This document shows, piece by piece, positions 1-6,884 of a stretch of DNA of 14,612 nucleotides. The translations under genes were made by a program, and so were the position numbers. The number at the start of each line of letters is the position of its first letter. Position 1 is the first letter of the stretch. The stretch is from Pyrodictiaceae archaeon. Its GTDB lineage: Archaea > Thermoproteota > Thermoprotei_A > Sulfolobales > Pyrodictiaceae. Under the pieces are notes generated by a model that did not search any database, was not told the origin of the DNA, and was given only the letters and a program-made list of their open reading frames with translations. The DNA is taken from positions 1 through 14,612 of the forward strand of contig WAQM01000055.1 in the NCBI GenBank assembly GCA_015520245.1, read 5' to 3'.

Positions 1-331
1 ACCTAGTAGCGAGTTCGGCGAATTCGCGTGGCGTTATGGGGTGCCTTAGCACGTCGGTCTTGTAGCCGACGCGCGCGGAAGTGCATGCTGAGAGCTCAAC
101 GTCGCGAAGGGCGTCTTCGAGGCTCGGGACTATCGAGGCCCTCTTGAGAGCCTCAGCTGCATGCGCGGCGAAGCGCGTGGCCGTGGGCGAACGAGGGTCC
201 GCACGAGGGTTGACAAGGTACAGCTCGTCGACCCCGAAGTTGACTGCAACGCGGGCCGCGAACCCCAGGTTTATCTCGCCCTCGGTCTCCACGAGTACAA
301 CCCTGACACGGGGGGGCCTCAAGGTCTGCAC
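1..331 (-). CDS. trmJ: TrmJ-type tRNA 2'-O-methyltransferase, N-terminal part (runs off left edge)
   Basis: About 110 N-terminal residues of a SpoU/TrmH-class (SPOUT) methyltransferase are visible; the gene continues beyond position 1. Translating the reverse strand from GTG at 331 gives the family's opening: RVRVVLVETEGEINLGFAAR followed by VNFGVDELYLVNP, then an Ala-rich helix, LEDAL, SAR and PITPREF. The ETEGEINLGFAAR stretch is the conserved substrate-binding motif 1 region (N at the usual place). The SAM-binding knot would lie in the missing C-terminal half. Archaeal TrmJ proteins methylate the ribose of tRNA position 32; the target is inferred from the family. The chosen GTG overlaps the preceding methyltransferase gene by 13 bases; a TTG at 322 is a weaker alternative. 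It is the last visible gene of a long leftward run. The reading frame is open throughout, so I see no sign of decay. Confidence 0.85.
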   Translation of the reverse strand, partial: MQTLRPPRVRVVLVETEGEINLGFAARVAVNFGVDELYLVNPRADPRSPTATRFAAHAAEALKRASIVPSLEDALRDVELSACTSARVGYKTDVLRHPITPREFAELATR

Positions 332-972
332 GCCGCCACACTCACTATGTCCTCGAAGAAGACGTGCTTGAGCCGGCGGCATATAATTCTGAAGCCACGC
401 GATTTAAGACGGGTTAGGACGGCATCGACATGCGCGGCGAGCGATGAGAACGTGACGGCTATGCAGCACCCGGGGCCGCTCTCGGCCACGGCCTCGGCGG
501 TCCTAAGCAACTCTCGCGCACCCCCACTCCACGCAAGCCCTTCGAGATCGTGGTCGACCACGGGGAGGTAGGGTGTGTTGTAAACCACGATGCACCGGCC
601 CCGGAGCTTGAGGCACGATACGTTGTCGCACTGAGCCACGTCTATGAGCGCGTCGAGCCGCCACTGCCTTGCGTTGTCAAGGCTGTTAAGGGCCGCGCAG
701 GGGTTGATGTCTAGCAGAACAGCATAGGCGGGGCTGGCGTCCAGGGCAAGCGTCAGCCCTAGCACCCCCGTTCCACTGCCAACGTCGACGAGGAGTCGCA
801 CGGACCTGACGGCCCTGGCCGCCTCGCGCCCGCACTCCAGCGTGATCCACGTGTCCTCGGCGGGCTCGTAGACGCTTGGCCAGACGGCGACCCACCTAGC
901 GCTGTCCACGTAAACTTTCTTGATCTCAGCGCCCCCGCCGCTCTCACAGGCGTAAGGGATGGCAGCCCTCAT
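319..972 (-). CDS. Mtq2/HemK-like class I methyltransferase (predicted release-factor glutamine methyltransferase)
   Basis: A 217-residue Rossmann-fold SAM methyltransferase. Visible motifs are VYEPAED (residues 34-40), typical of the archaeal/eukaryotic Mtq2 branch of the PrmC/HemK family; motif I VDVGSGTGVLGL (62-73); acidic LLDINP after strand 2 (87-91); and NTPYLP (132-137), followed by LAWSGG (146-151), the usual position of the W-GG motif. Family members methylate the glutamine of the GGQ motif in release factor 1, so aRF1 is the likely substrate. The catalytic tetrapeptide is normally NPPY; here the first proline is threonine (N-T-P-Y). Start: ATG 972 has a GGGGG SD sequence six bases upstream, but it overlaps ksgA by 29 bases. 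About 18 N-terminal residues precede the region that aligns with the family, so a later start is possible. The order L21e, rpo4, DUF655, ksgA, Mtq2-like is a known archaeal cluster. Confidence 0.85.
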   Translation of the reverse strand: MRAAIPYACESGGGAEIKKVYVDSARWVAVWPSVYEPAEDTWITLECGREAARAVRSVRLLVDVGSGTGVLGLTLALDASPAYAVLLDINPCAALNSLDNARQWRLDALIDVAQCDNVSCLKLRGRCIVVYNTPYLPVVDHDLEGLAWSGGARELLRTAEAVAESGPGCCIAVTFSSLAAHVDAVLTRLKSRGFRIICRRLKHVFFEDIVSVAACRP

Positions 973-1738
973 CGCACACCCCCAACCTCACGGCGATCTC
1001 CTCCACGGCAGTTACATCGAGCTCGTACACGCGCAGGCCTTGAAGGAGGCCCTCCAATTCTGGGGGCAGAGCTCCGCCTATGCACCCTTTAACAACCTTG
1101 AGCGCGTTCTTGCGCCGGCTCGAGAATAGGCAGGTAGTCAGCCTTTCAACGCACTCAATGAAGCGCGGGCTGCAGCGCCGCCGCGGCCTTAGCCCAACGA
1201 GTTGCGAGTAGACCTTTGGAGGCGGGTTAAAGGCTGAGGGAGGTATTACCGGGCCAAGCTCGACATCATACACGAGCTTCACGAGGACCGTTAGCCGGCC
1301 ATAGTCGGCCTCACCCGGTCTCGAAGCAAGCCTGAGAGCGACTTCCCGCTGAAGCATCACGTAAACCGGGCCCTGGTAAAGCTTGACCAGCATGGAGAGG
1401 AGAGGGCCGGTGATGCTGTAGGGTATGTTACCGAAGACGGCGTCGAACGCGCCGAGGCGGTAGGGGGGGTTTAACGCGTCGGCATTGACGGGCTCGACGC
1501 TCACGAGCCCTCCCACCGAGGCGAGGGCCTCCAGCTCGGGTAGGAACGCCTGGTCAACCTCGCAGGCGACGACCTCCGCTACGCAGTCAGCGAGGTATCT
1601 GGTTAGGTCGCCGCGCCCGGCGCCCACCTCTAACACTCGCGCCAGACCGCACAGGCGCGGTCTGAGCCACCTAACAACGGCGGCCGGCCTTACTAGGAAG
1701 TGCTGGCCTAGCTTACGCACCCTCTTCCTGCTCCTCAA
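944..1738 (-). CDS. rsmA: KsgA/Dim1 16S rRNA (adenine-N6,N6)-dimethyltransferase
   Basis: 264 residues, the usual length for archaeal KsgA/Dim1. The family motifs appear in order: KLGQHFL (residues 9-15), motif I EVGAGRGDLT (37-46), acidic ACEVD (58-62), NADAL (85-89), catalytic GNIPYSIT (103-110) and the late P-SAFNPPPKV-S block of the target-recognition region. The enzyme dimethylates two adjacent adenosines in the loop near the 3' end of 16S rRNA during small-subunit maturation. The longest start is TTG 1738, which overlaps the end of the DUF655 gene by 26 bases. A GTG at 1720, preceded by AGGA, would begin just ahead of KLGQHFL and shorten the overlap, so the first six residues are uncertain. 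It is co-directional and overlapping on both sides, so it is very likely co-transcribed with its neighbours. Confidence 0.95.
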   Translation of the reverse strand: MRSRKRVRKLGQHFLVRPAAVVRWLRPRLCGLARVLEVGAGRGDLTRYLADCVAEVVACEVDQAFLPELEALASVGGLVSVEPVNADALNPPYRLGAFDAVFGNIPYSITGPLLSMLVKLYQGPVYVMLQREVALRLASRPGEADYGRLTVLVKLVYDVELGPVIPPSAFNPPPKVYSQLVGLRPRRRCSPRFIECVERLTTCLFSSRRKNALKVVKGCIGGALPPELEGLLQGLRVYELDVTAVEEIAVRLGVCDEGCHPLRL

Positions 1739-2399
1739 CCCGGACGCGCCCTACCCTCGAGTATATGCGACCCAGGTAGTCAAGGAAGACCGGCTTGACC
1801 GGCTCCTGCATTAACCTCCTCGGGGGGCGGACGAACAAGTAGTACTTCTCGTTGCCCTGGAGCTCGGAGATGATCCGCTGGACCAGGAGCGGCACCGGGT
1901 CAACTTTCGCCCGCTCCCTTATGTCGCCGTAGCTCTCGAAAGGCTTCTGCGATCTAAGCTCTAGCAGCTTCATGACGGTCTTCTTACCCACACCTGGTAA
2001 CAACTCTAGGCTATGGAACCGAAGCGTTATGGCATCAGCAATGTTGAAGAACTCGACGAACACGCGCTCCTTCTTGCGCACTATCTCTTCGACCACTTGA
2101 GGCAGCATCTCCTTCGCTAGCGCAGTGAGGTCGTCGTACTCGATCTCAAAGTCTATCTTCGCTATCTTAATCCGTTTCTCCTCCTCGGGACCCACGTAGA
2201 CCCTTTCGCCTATCTCAAGGCTCACGTTACGTCGAGGTGTCGCCTCGAGCAGCATGAAGAAGTCCTCGCCCACGAGCTGCACGACGGGCCTGCCCCTATG
2301 CATAGGGTGTCTGTCGCTAGGATTGCCCATCGGCAGGTAGTCTAGGACGTAGGCGTACTCCTCGTACCTCTCGCCGCGCCTGCGCCTAGCCCTCTGCAT
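1713..2399 (-). CDS. DUF655 family protein, conserved archaeal HhH-containing protein
   Basis: A 228-residue protein of the archaeal DUF655 family, recognised by its N-terminal YEEYAYVLDYLP signature and its place between rpo4 and ksgA. A compact beta-rich region (roughly residues 15-75 from ATG 2399) is followed by a charged helical segment and a helix-hairpin-helix motif, LLPGVGKKT, near residue 150. That motif suggests nucleic-acid binding, although the exact role of the family is not established. The C-terminus is basic/acidic and overlaps ksgA by 26 bases. I chose ATG 2399 because the family signature starts about 13 residues later. The upstream in-frame ATG at 2477 would add 26 residues (rich in Ala, Pro and Arg) that overlie the presumed promoter and look like no family member. 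The gap upstream has its own TATA-like box and repeats, so this gene may head its own transcript with ksgA. Confidence 0.87.
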   Translation of the reverse strand: MQRARRRRGERYEEYAYVLDYLPMGNPSDRHPMHRGRPVVQLVGEDFFMLLEATPRRNVSLEIGERVYVGPEEEKRIKIAKIDFEIEYDDLTALAKEMLPQVVEEIVRKKERVFVEFFNIADAITLRFHSLELLPGVGKKTVMKLLELRSQKPFESYGDIRERAKVDPVPLLVQRIISELQGNEKYYLFVRPPRRLMQEPVKPVFLDYLGRIYSRVGRVRVEEQEEGA

Positions 2400-2480
2400 A
2401 CCGGCGACACCACTGGCGGCCCAGCACCCCACTAAGCGGGGCGGCGCCCGGGCTAAAGCGGAGTAATGTAACGTCATACT

Positions 2481-2496
2481 TAACTGTAAACCTTTG
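2481..2496 (-). promoter_or_regulatory. Candidate promoter for the DUF655-ksgA-Mtq2-trmJ segment
   Basis: Reading the minus strand, CAAAGG is followed by TTTACAGTTA, an AT-rich patch in a very GC-rich gap and a plausible BRE/TATA pair. Transcription would start near 2460, leaving a leader of about 60 bases before ATG 2399. The match to an archaeal TATA box is imperfect, so confidence is low. Confidence 0.35.
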
Positions 2497-2521
2497 CGGG
2501 CCCGTGCTGCGGGGCGATCCA

Positions 2522-2547
2522 GCTGTACCTACTGTACCCCACTGTAC
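2522..2547. repeat. Three ACTGTAC-type direct repeats between rpo4 and the DUF655 gene
   Basis: On the plus strand GCTGTAC (2522-2528), ACTGTAC (2531-2537) and ACTGTAC (2541-2547) recur at 9 and 10 base steps, close to one helical turn. They begin 10 bases after the rpo4 stop codon. A partial fourth copy (ACTGTAA, 2483-2489) overlaps the TATA-like box of the DUF655 gene. The spacing suggests a protein-binding array, but no regulator can be named. Confidence 0.55.
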
Positions 2548-2556
2548 TCGGACCGC

Positions 2557-2886
2557 CTAGCCGCACTCTTGCTTCACGATGCTAACAGCCTTCTCCACCT
2601 TCTCAGGCTCGACCACCCTCCCCTCGACCTCTAGTATGGCACGCGCCTCGTGGACTGACTCGGGTACTATGTTGACCAGGTTCACGGCCGTGAGCTCGCT
2701 CAACCCTAGCTCCTCGATAAGCCTCCTAACCGCCCTCTCGGCGGCCTCGGCATCGCACTTAGCGAACCTCATCAAGTACTCGTAAGTCCTCTGGACTAAG
2801 GGGTTTTCCTGAACGTACGGGAGCACCTCGTCAAGAATCCTCTTAGCAACGGGGATCGGGACGTAGCGTCTGGATAGCACCTTCAA
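2557..2886 (-). CDS. rpo4: DNA-directed RNA polymerase subunit Rpo4 (RpoF, Rpb4-like)
   Basis: 109 residues matching archaeal Rpo4 in length and layout: an N-terminal YVPIPVAKRIL segment, which forms the tip that pairs with Rpo7, then an HRDC-like helical domain with LMRFAKCDAEAAERAVRRL and LSELTAVNLVNIVPES. Rpo4 and Rpo7 form the stalk of RNA polymerase, which binds emerging RNA and helps open-complex formation. The start is TTG 2886, 16 bases after the L21e stop codon and preceded by a GGGGGATGG SD-like stretch. An in-frame GTG two codons later is possible. The position directly after L21e and before DUF655 is the usual archaeal arrangement and supports the call. Confidence 0.93.
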   Translation of the reverse strand: MKVLSRRYVPIPVAKRILDEVLPYVQENPLVQRTYEYLMRFAKCDAEAAERAVRRLIEELGLSELTAVNLVNIVPESVHEARAILEVEGRVVEPEKVEKAVSIVKQECG

Positions 2887-2902
2887 AACCCATCCCCCGG
2901 GA

Positions 2903-3265
2903 TTAGCCCTGCCTCTGTTCAGCGGTCTGCCCCGAGCTCTCGGCCCCGGAGGGCGGCGTGAGGGCCTCGGGGGGTACGGGCCTTAAGTGCTCGGGCCTCA
3001 CGAAGAGCGTCTTCACCTTACTGCCCACGCGAACCTGCACTATGTAGGCGCGGCCGCGCTTGCCTATCACGGTCCCGACCTTGCCGTGGTACCTTCTATG
3101 GGGCATTCCCTTCATCACCGATGGGTTTATCACTATGTAGACCTTGTCGCCCGGCTTGTACTCGTACATAAGCAGGCTGAGCGGCGGCACGGCACCGCGC
3201 TCACGTATGCGCTTGCGTAGCAGCTTACGGGTGCGGTGTCTGAAGCCCTTTGGCGGCTTGACCAC
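2903..3265 (-). CDS. rpl21e: 50S ribosomal protein L21e
   Basis: 120 residues. The core is clear: PPKGFRHRTRKLLRK at the N-terminus, YKPGDKVYIVINPS, MPHRRYHGKVGTVIGKRGRAY, then VGSKVKTLFVRPEHLRP. The archaeal protein usually ends near this point (about 100 residues). Here a tail of roughly 24 residues rich in Pro, Ser, Gly and Gln follows, and it looks disordered. The start is GTG 3265 with a perfect GGGGGAG SD sequence at 3271-3277, five bases upstream. That start lies 41 bases inside the end of pus10, so L21e translation may be coupled to Pus10 translation. It belongs to the large ribosomal subunit and is co-transcribed with rpo4. Confidence 0.95.
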   Translation of the reverse strand: MVKPPKGFRHRTRKLLRKRIRERGAVPPLSLLMYEYKPGDKVYIVINPSVMKGMPHRRYHGKVGTVIGKRGRAYIVQVRVGSKVKTLFVRPEHLRPVPPEALTPPSGAESSGQTAEQRQG

Positions 3266-4616
3266 GGTCGCTCCCCCAGCCGGTGGCTAAGCCCTTGTGG
3301 GCCTCGTGGATTATATATACAACGTCTAGCTCGGCGCAGTAAGCGTCGGTGCCGAGCACCTCGGCAAAGCTGGGGCTCGTGTCGCCCCCGTCGCCGTCAA
3401 CCAGCTCCTTGATGTAGAGCCCGGCGTCGGCCACGACCAGAGCCTCGAACACGTTGGGTGCGATCAGCCTGGCCTTGACGCTATGCACCGTTTTGGTCCT
3501 CACTACGTCGGGTCTCCTGTGCCTAACCCTCCTGGGCGTCCGCTGCTTCACCTGCCTGCCCCGGAAGAAATCCTCGAGCCTGGCTAGCGCGCTCTCGTCG
3601 ATAGGAGCCGAGGTCACCACGAGCGCACGGTACACCTTCAAGTGCTCCTCCGCGGCCTCCTTGATTGAGCGCACGTCCTTACGCCTAGCCCGGCCCTCAA
3701 AGAAGGCCTCGATGAGCCCCCCGCTCGCCTGCCTAACTCTCTCGCCAAGTGCGCTAAGGTCGAGATCACGGACCCTCGCCTGCTTAATCTCGATCACTGC
3801 CGGACGGCCGTTGCCCAGCATCCTAACGTCAACGTCCTCGCGCCCAGCCGCGTGAAGCACCACACCCGCTCCTTCAGCCGCGCGCGCTAGCGTACTGAAG
3901 GCCATCTCCACGGAGTAGGGGTACTTGAGCCCCTCCCTCGTGAGCCAGGTGCTCTGCGATATCCTCCTGCCGAGCTTCTTGTACCTCGCCATCAGCAGCA
4001 ATGGCATGAAGTATACAGTTACGCTAAAGGGTTCGAAGTAAACGCTCACGAGTGCGTCGGGCGACTCGAAGTCGGGCCTGAGCCCGCGTCTTTGGAGCCT
4101 CTTGCTAACCTCACGGCGTATTTCAGCCTTGATGCTCTCGGTGTATGCGAGCTTGAATCTGAATCTGAGCTCATTCTCCCGCTTAATCACGTAGTCGGGC
4201 ACGTGAGCTGCGACCAGGAAGGTCTCGACCCGGCTCGAAGCTAGCTCCCTCGCGGCAGCTTCGGCGGCCTTGTTAATAACGTCGTCGAGCAGGCCGCCGC
4301 AGATGAAGCAGGGCTTCGGGTTCAGGGGCTCGCCGAAGACCTCCTCGTAGAGGCGGGCGGCGACCGGGCCCAGATTGGGGGCGAGCTGGCGGAGGAGCGT
4401 TTCGGCCTCCTCATCACCCTCCCGTAGGGCCATGTGGATCGACTTTAATATTAGCAGCTTTAGTGCCCTGCCGCGCTCCTCGTTGGTATGGCCCCGCCCG
4501 AGCAGGGCGAACAACCGGCCCAGGCACCTATCGCACAGCGGATACTCGCGAACGATGCTAAGGGCCGTCCCAACGATCTTGGCCGCGGCGGTCACTAGCC
4601 GCTCAGGCCCCACCAT
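3225..4616 (-). CDS. pus10: tRNA pseudouridine synthase Pus10
   Basis: 463 residues. The N-terminus carries a zinc-binding pair of CxxC motifs (C28/C31 and C103/C106) and a THUMP-like region to about residue 200. The catalytic domain has the family signature GREDVDVRMLGNGRPAVIEI starting at residue 258; the aspartate of GRED (D261) is the predicted nucleophile. Near the C-terminus LYIKELVDGDGGDTSPS and CAELDVVYI match the usual end of the domain. Archaeal Pus10 makes pseudouridine at tRNA positions 54 and/or 55. The last 18 or so residues go past the normal family end, and the reading frame runs 41 bases into L21e. ATG 4616 overlaps the upstream small gene by 22 bases. That neighbour looks like TrmY, an enzyme that methylates pseudouridine 54, which would place successive tRNA modification steps side by side. 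Confidence 0.95.
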   Translation of the reverse strand: MVGPERLVTAAAKIVGTALSIVREYPLCDRCLGRLFALLGRGHTNEERGRALKLLILKSIHMALREGDEEAETLLRQLAPNLGPVAARLYEEVFGEPLNPKPCFICGGLLDDVINKAAEAAARELASSRVETFLVAAHVPDYVIKRENELRFRFKLAYTESIKAEIRREVSKRLQRRGLRPDFESPDALVSVYFEPFSVTVYFMPLLLMARYKKLGRRISQSTWLTREGLKYPYSVEMAFSTLARAAEGAGVVLHAAGREDVDVRMLGNGRPAVIEIKQARVRDLDLSALGERVRQASGGLIEAFFEGRARRKDVRSIKEAAEEHLKVYRALVVTSAPIDESALARLEDFFRGRQVKQRTPRRVRHRRPDVVRTKTVHSVKARLIAPNVFEALVVADAGLYIKELVDGDGGDTSPSFAEVLGTDAYCAELDVVYIIHEAHKGLATGWGSDRGQAAKGLQTPHP

Positions 4617-5068
4617 CCGGTGTCACCCGAGTCCATGAGTATGTTTACGAATGCGATGAAGTAGGCGGCCCGCCAGTCGCACGGGATTTCAAGTCTGAGG
4701 CATTTCCTCCGACCCTGAGGCGAAGGCGCAGGCTCTGCGCAGGTGGGCAGCGCGTCGCCCCGTACTAGAGCCGCCCCGGGGGCGCGGCCTCGGAGCAGCA
4801 CGCTCCTTAGCCAGCCGCGGCCCGCGTAGTAGTCAGCTCTCAGGCCCCGTATGCCGTTGGAGCGAATGATGAGTGTGCGTTCGACCCCGTCATCGCCTCT
4901 GAAGGCTATGAGAACGCACGTGCGGTTACGTATCGAATTTGAGAGCAGGAGCCCGCCCGAGGCTACCAGGTGAAGCGTCTCGAAGAGCGTTTCCCTGCTT
5001 CCGCACCTGCCGAGCTTGAGGGCTAGCACGCGCTCACAGCCCTTTAAGCCTCTGGGCGAGCTTCTCAA
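4595..5068 (-). CDS. Small TrmY-like SPOUT protein, possibly tRNA pseudouridine-54 N1-methyltransferase or a degenerate relative
   Basis: 157 residues at most, not a strong family match by eye. Segments resemble TrmY (DUF358) in order: GRCGSRETLF, where TrmY has a GSGGRLDLL-type loop; LLLSNSIRNRTCVLIAF, where TrmY has FFLSH-IR; LIIRSNGIRGLRADYYAGRG; and near the C-terminus AAYFIAFVNILMD, where TrmY has a CI--IHN-LD-type helix. Relative to a remembered TrmY, about 40 residues in the middle are missing. The SAM-binding GDHxG loop reads GDALP (around residues 103-107). TrmY would methylate the pseudouridine 54 that Pus10 can make, and pus10 is the next gene, overlapping by 22 bases; this context is the best support. 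The start is unsure: TTG 5068 overlaps SRP54 by 35 bases, while GTG 5029 lies just after the SRP54 stop. Whether it is an active enzyme is open. Confidence 0.5.
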   Translation of the reverse strand: MRSSPRGLKGCERVLALKLGRCGSRETLFETLHLVASGGLLLSNSIRNRTCVLIAFRGDDGVERTLIIRSNGIRGLRADYYAGRGWLRSVLLRGRAPGAALVRGDALPTCAEPAPSPQGRRKCLRLEIPCDWRAAYFIAFVNILMDSGDTGWWGLSG

Positions 5069-6374
5069 CGATATCCTTCCTCCGCTTCATCTGCCTTAGC
5101 AGCCTTTGCAGCGTCTTGTAGTAATTAAGGAGCTCTCTCACGTCCGAGACCTCGGTGCCTGAGCCTATGGCTATGCGTCTCATCCTTGAGCGATCGATGA
5201 TCTCGGGCCGCTCGAGCTCCTCGTAGGTCATCGAGTCCATTATGCTAAGCCACCTCTTAAGCTTCTCCTCGCCTAGGCGCGCGGCTTCGTCGAGAGCTTC
5301 GAGAGCGAAGGTGCCCGGCAGCATCTGCAAAATCTTACGGAAGGGCCCTAGCTTGCGGAGCTGCTGGAGCTGCCTGTAGACCAGCCTTAGGTTCAGCCTC
5401 CCTGCCAACATTTCGGTGACGGTCTCCTCAAGCTTCGCGGCCTCAGCGTACCTCTCGAGCTTCTCGAGGAGCGTCTCGAGGTCGCCCATCCCCATGAGGC
5501 GCGCTATGAAACGCCTAGGCCTGAACACCTCAAGCTCGTCAACCCCCTCACCGGTCCCTATGAACTTTATCGTGGCGCCGGTCGCGGCTATCGCGGATAG
5601 CGCACCGCCACCCTTAGCGGTACCGTCCATTTTGGTAACGACTATGCTCCCTATTGGGGTCGCCTCGTGAAACCTCTTCGCAAGCTCGTAGCTCTTCTGC
5701 CCTATAGTAGCGTCCACTACTAGGATCACCTCGTCTGGCGATACCGCCTCAGCGATGCGCTTCATCTCCTCGAGCAAGGCACGCTCGCTGCCATAGCCGT
5801 GGCGGCCCGCGGTGTCGATGATTATCACCTGCACACCGCGCCTCTTGAGCTCATCCACGCCGCGCCTAGCGACGCCTATGGGGTCCCTGGCGCCCGGCTC
5901 GCCGTAGAAGGCCGCTCCCACCTTCTCGGCGAGCTGCTTTAGCTGTTCATAGGCGCCCGGGCGGTAGGTATCAGCTTGGACCAGGCCAACGCTGTAGCCC
6001 AGGTCCTTGTAGAACTTCGCTAGCTTGGCCGCGGTCGTCGTCTTGCCGCTACCCTGCACCCCCACGAGCATCATTACATAGGGGGTGTAGGGCGGCTTCA
6101 CCTCGGGCTCCCGGTCGCCGCCGAATAGCTTTACAAGCTCGTCGTAGGCTATCTTCACTAGCCACTCGCGGCGACTAGCGCCAGGTGGCGGCTGCTCGGC
6201 TAGCGCCCGCTCGCGTATCCTCTTGGTGAGGTCGAAGACAAGGCGCACGTTAACATCGGCCTTCAACAGCACCCGCTGGAGGTCACGCACGAACTCGCTA
6301 ACGGCCCTCTCATAAGGACCGTGGCTCCTAAGCAGCTTGGCTACAGCTTGACGCAGACCCTCCAGAGCCCTCAT
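5034..6374 (-). CDS. srp54: Signal recognition particle GTPase SRP54
   Basis: 446 residues, normal for archaeal SRP54. The N domain covers about residues 1-90. The G domain follows with P-loop GVQGSGKTT (105-113), DTYRPGA (135-141), DTAGRHGYG (187-195) and TKMDGTAKGGGAL (247-259). The methionine-containing M domain runs from about 310 and includes the SRP RNA-binding SRMRRIAIGSG motif. It binds signal sequences of nascent membrane proteins and, with SRP RNA and the receptor FtsY, takes ribosomes to the membrane. ATG 6374 lies 24 bases after the aIF5A stop codon with a short AGGT ahead of it, so the two are probably one transcript. The C-terminus ends soon after the RNA-binding motif with a basic helix. 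Nothing is missing. Confidence 0.97.
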   Translation of the reverse strand: MRALEGLRQAVAKLLRSHGPYERAVSEFVRDLQRVLLKADVNVRLVFDLTKRIRERALAEQPPPGASRREWLVKIAYDELVKLFGGDREPEVKPPYTPYVMMLVGVQGSGKTTTAAKLAKFYKDLGYSVGLVQADTYRPGAYEQLKQLAEKVGAAFYGEPGARDPIGVARRGVDELKRRGVQVIIIDTAGRHGYGSERALLEEMKRIAEAVSPDEVILVVDATIGQKSYELAKRFHEATPIGSIVVTKMDGTAKGGGALSAIAATGATIKFIGTGEGVDELEVFRPRRFIARLMGMGDLETLLEKLERYAEAAKLEETVTEMLAGRLNLRLVYRQLQQLRKLGPFRKILQMLPGTFALEALDEAARLGEEKLKRWLSIMDSMTYEELERPEIIDRSRMRRIAIGSGTEVSDVRELLNYYKTLQRLLRQMKRRKDIVEKLAQRLKGL

Positions 6375-6398
6375 GACCTGACCACTTCAGCTGCGCGC

Positions 6399-6809
6399 TC
6401 ACTCAGTCCTCGAGGGCCTCACGCGCATTATCATCCTGCGGCCCATGACGACCCAGTACTCGACCTCGACCCCCGGCTTGAGCTTGGACCGGAGCTCCTC
6501 GTCCTTGGGCTTCTCTATCTCGAACGTCTCGTAGGTGTCTAGGTCCATCACCTGCACGGTGTCGCCGGTGTCGGCGAGCACCTGGCCGTACCTCTTCTCT
6601 ATGTGGGGTACCTCGACCCTCGCGTCGACGGGTGCGGTCAGCGTCTTCTTGGCGCCCGTGAACAGGCTTATCGCTACCACGTGGGCCTTAGCGCTGCCAT
6701 GCTTGCCCGTCTTGGCCTTGCTTATCTCCACTATCCTGCAGGGCTCGCCATCTATCACTATGTAGCTGCCCACCTTGAGCTCGCCCAGCGTGGCGTAGGT
6801 GACGCTCAT
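6399..6809 (-). CDS. eif5A: Translation factor aIF5A
   Basis: 136 residues. The N-terminal SH3-like domain carries the hypusine loop [14 protein letters not shown]; lysine 36 in TGKHGSA is the residue modified by deoxyhypusine synthase. The C-terminal OB-fold domain begins near residue 72 ([25 protein letters not shown]) and is of normal length. The factor rescues ribosomes stalled at difficult peptide bonds and also aids termination. It is the first gene of the leftward run of ten genes. The 75-base gap to the divergent tRNA-Leu gene contains only one clear TATA-like element, about 38 bases from the ATG; that would give a short leader with a GGGGG stretch just before the start. Confidence 0.97.
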   Translation of the reverse strand: MSVTYATLGELKVGSYIVIDGEPCRIVEISKAKTGKHGSAKAHVVAISLFTGAKKTLTAPVDARVEVPHIEKRYGQVLADTGDTVQVMDLDTYETFEIEKPKDEELRSKLKPGVEVEYWVVMGRRMIMRVRPSRTE

Positions 6810-6845
6810 AGCACGACCCCCGCTCCGATCCCACGGCGTGGTTGG

Positions 6846-6853
6846 TATTTAAG
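6846..6853. promoter_or_regulatory. Shared TATA-like box between aIF5A and tRNA-Leu
   Basis: TATTTAAG on the plus strand reads CTTAAATA on the minus strand. It is the only AT-rich patch between the divergent genes. It lies about 36 bases before the tRNA and about 38 bases before the aIF5A start, and suits either direction (start sites near 6875 and 6822). No purine-rich BRE stands out on either side to set polarity. An 11-bp palindrome, CCACGGCGTGG (6831-6841), sits next to it on the aIF5A side. Confidence 0.6.
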
Positions 6854-6884
6854 CTCGCCGCGGAGACCGGGTGTCGCGGAGGCT

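Noticed and set aside
161..571. Plus-strand open frame of 136 codons at the left end
   Set aside because: Antisense to trmJ and the Mtq2-like gene, both of which show conserved motifs on the other strand.
2400..2477. 26-residue N-terminal extension of the DUF655 protein from ATG 2477
   Set aside because: The family signature begins after the internal ATG 2399, and the extension covers probable leader or promoter DNA with a random-looking composition.
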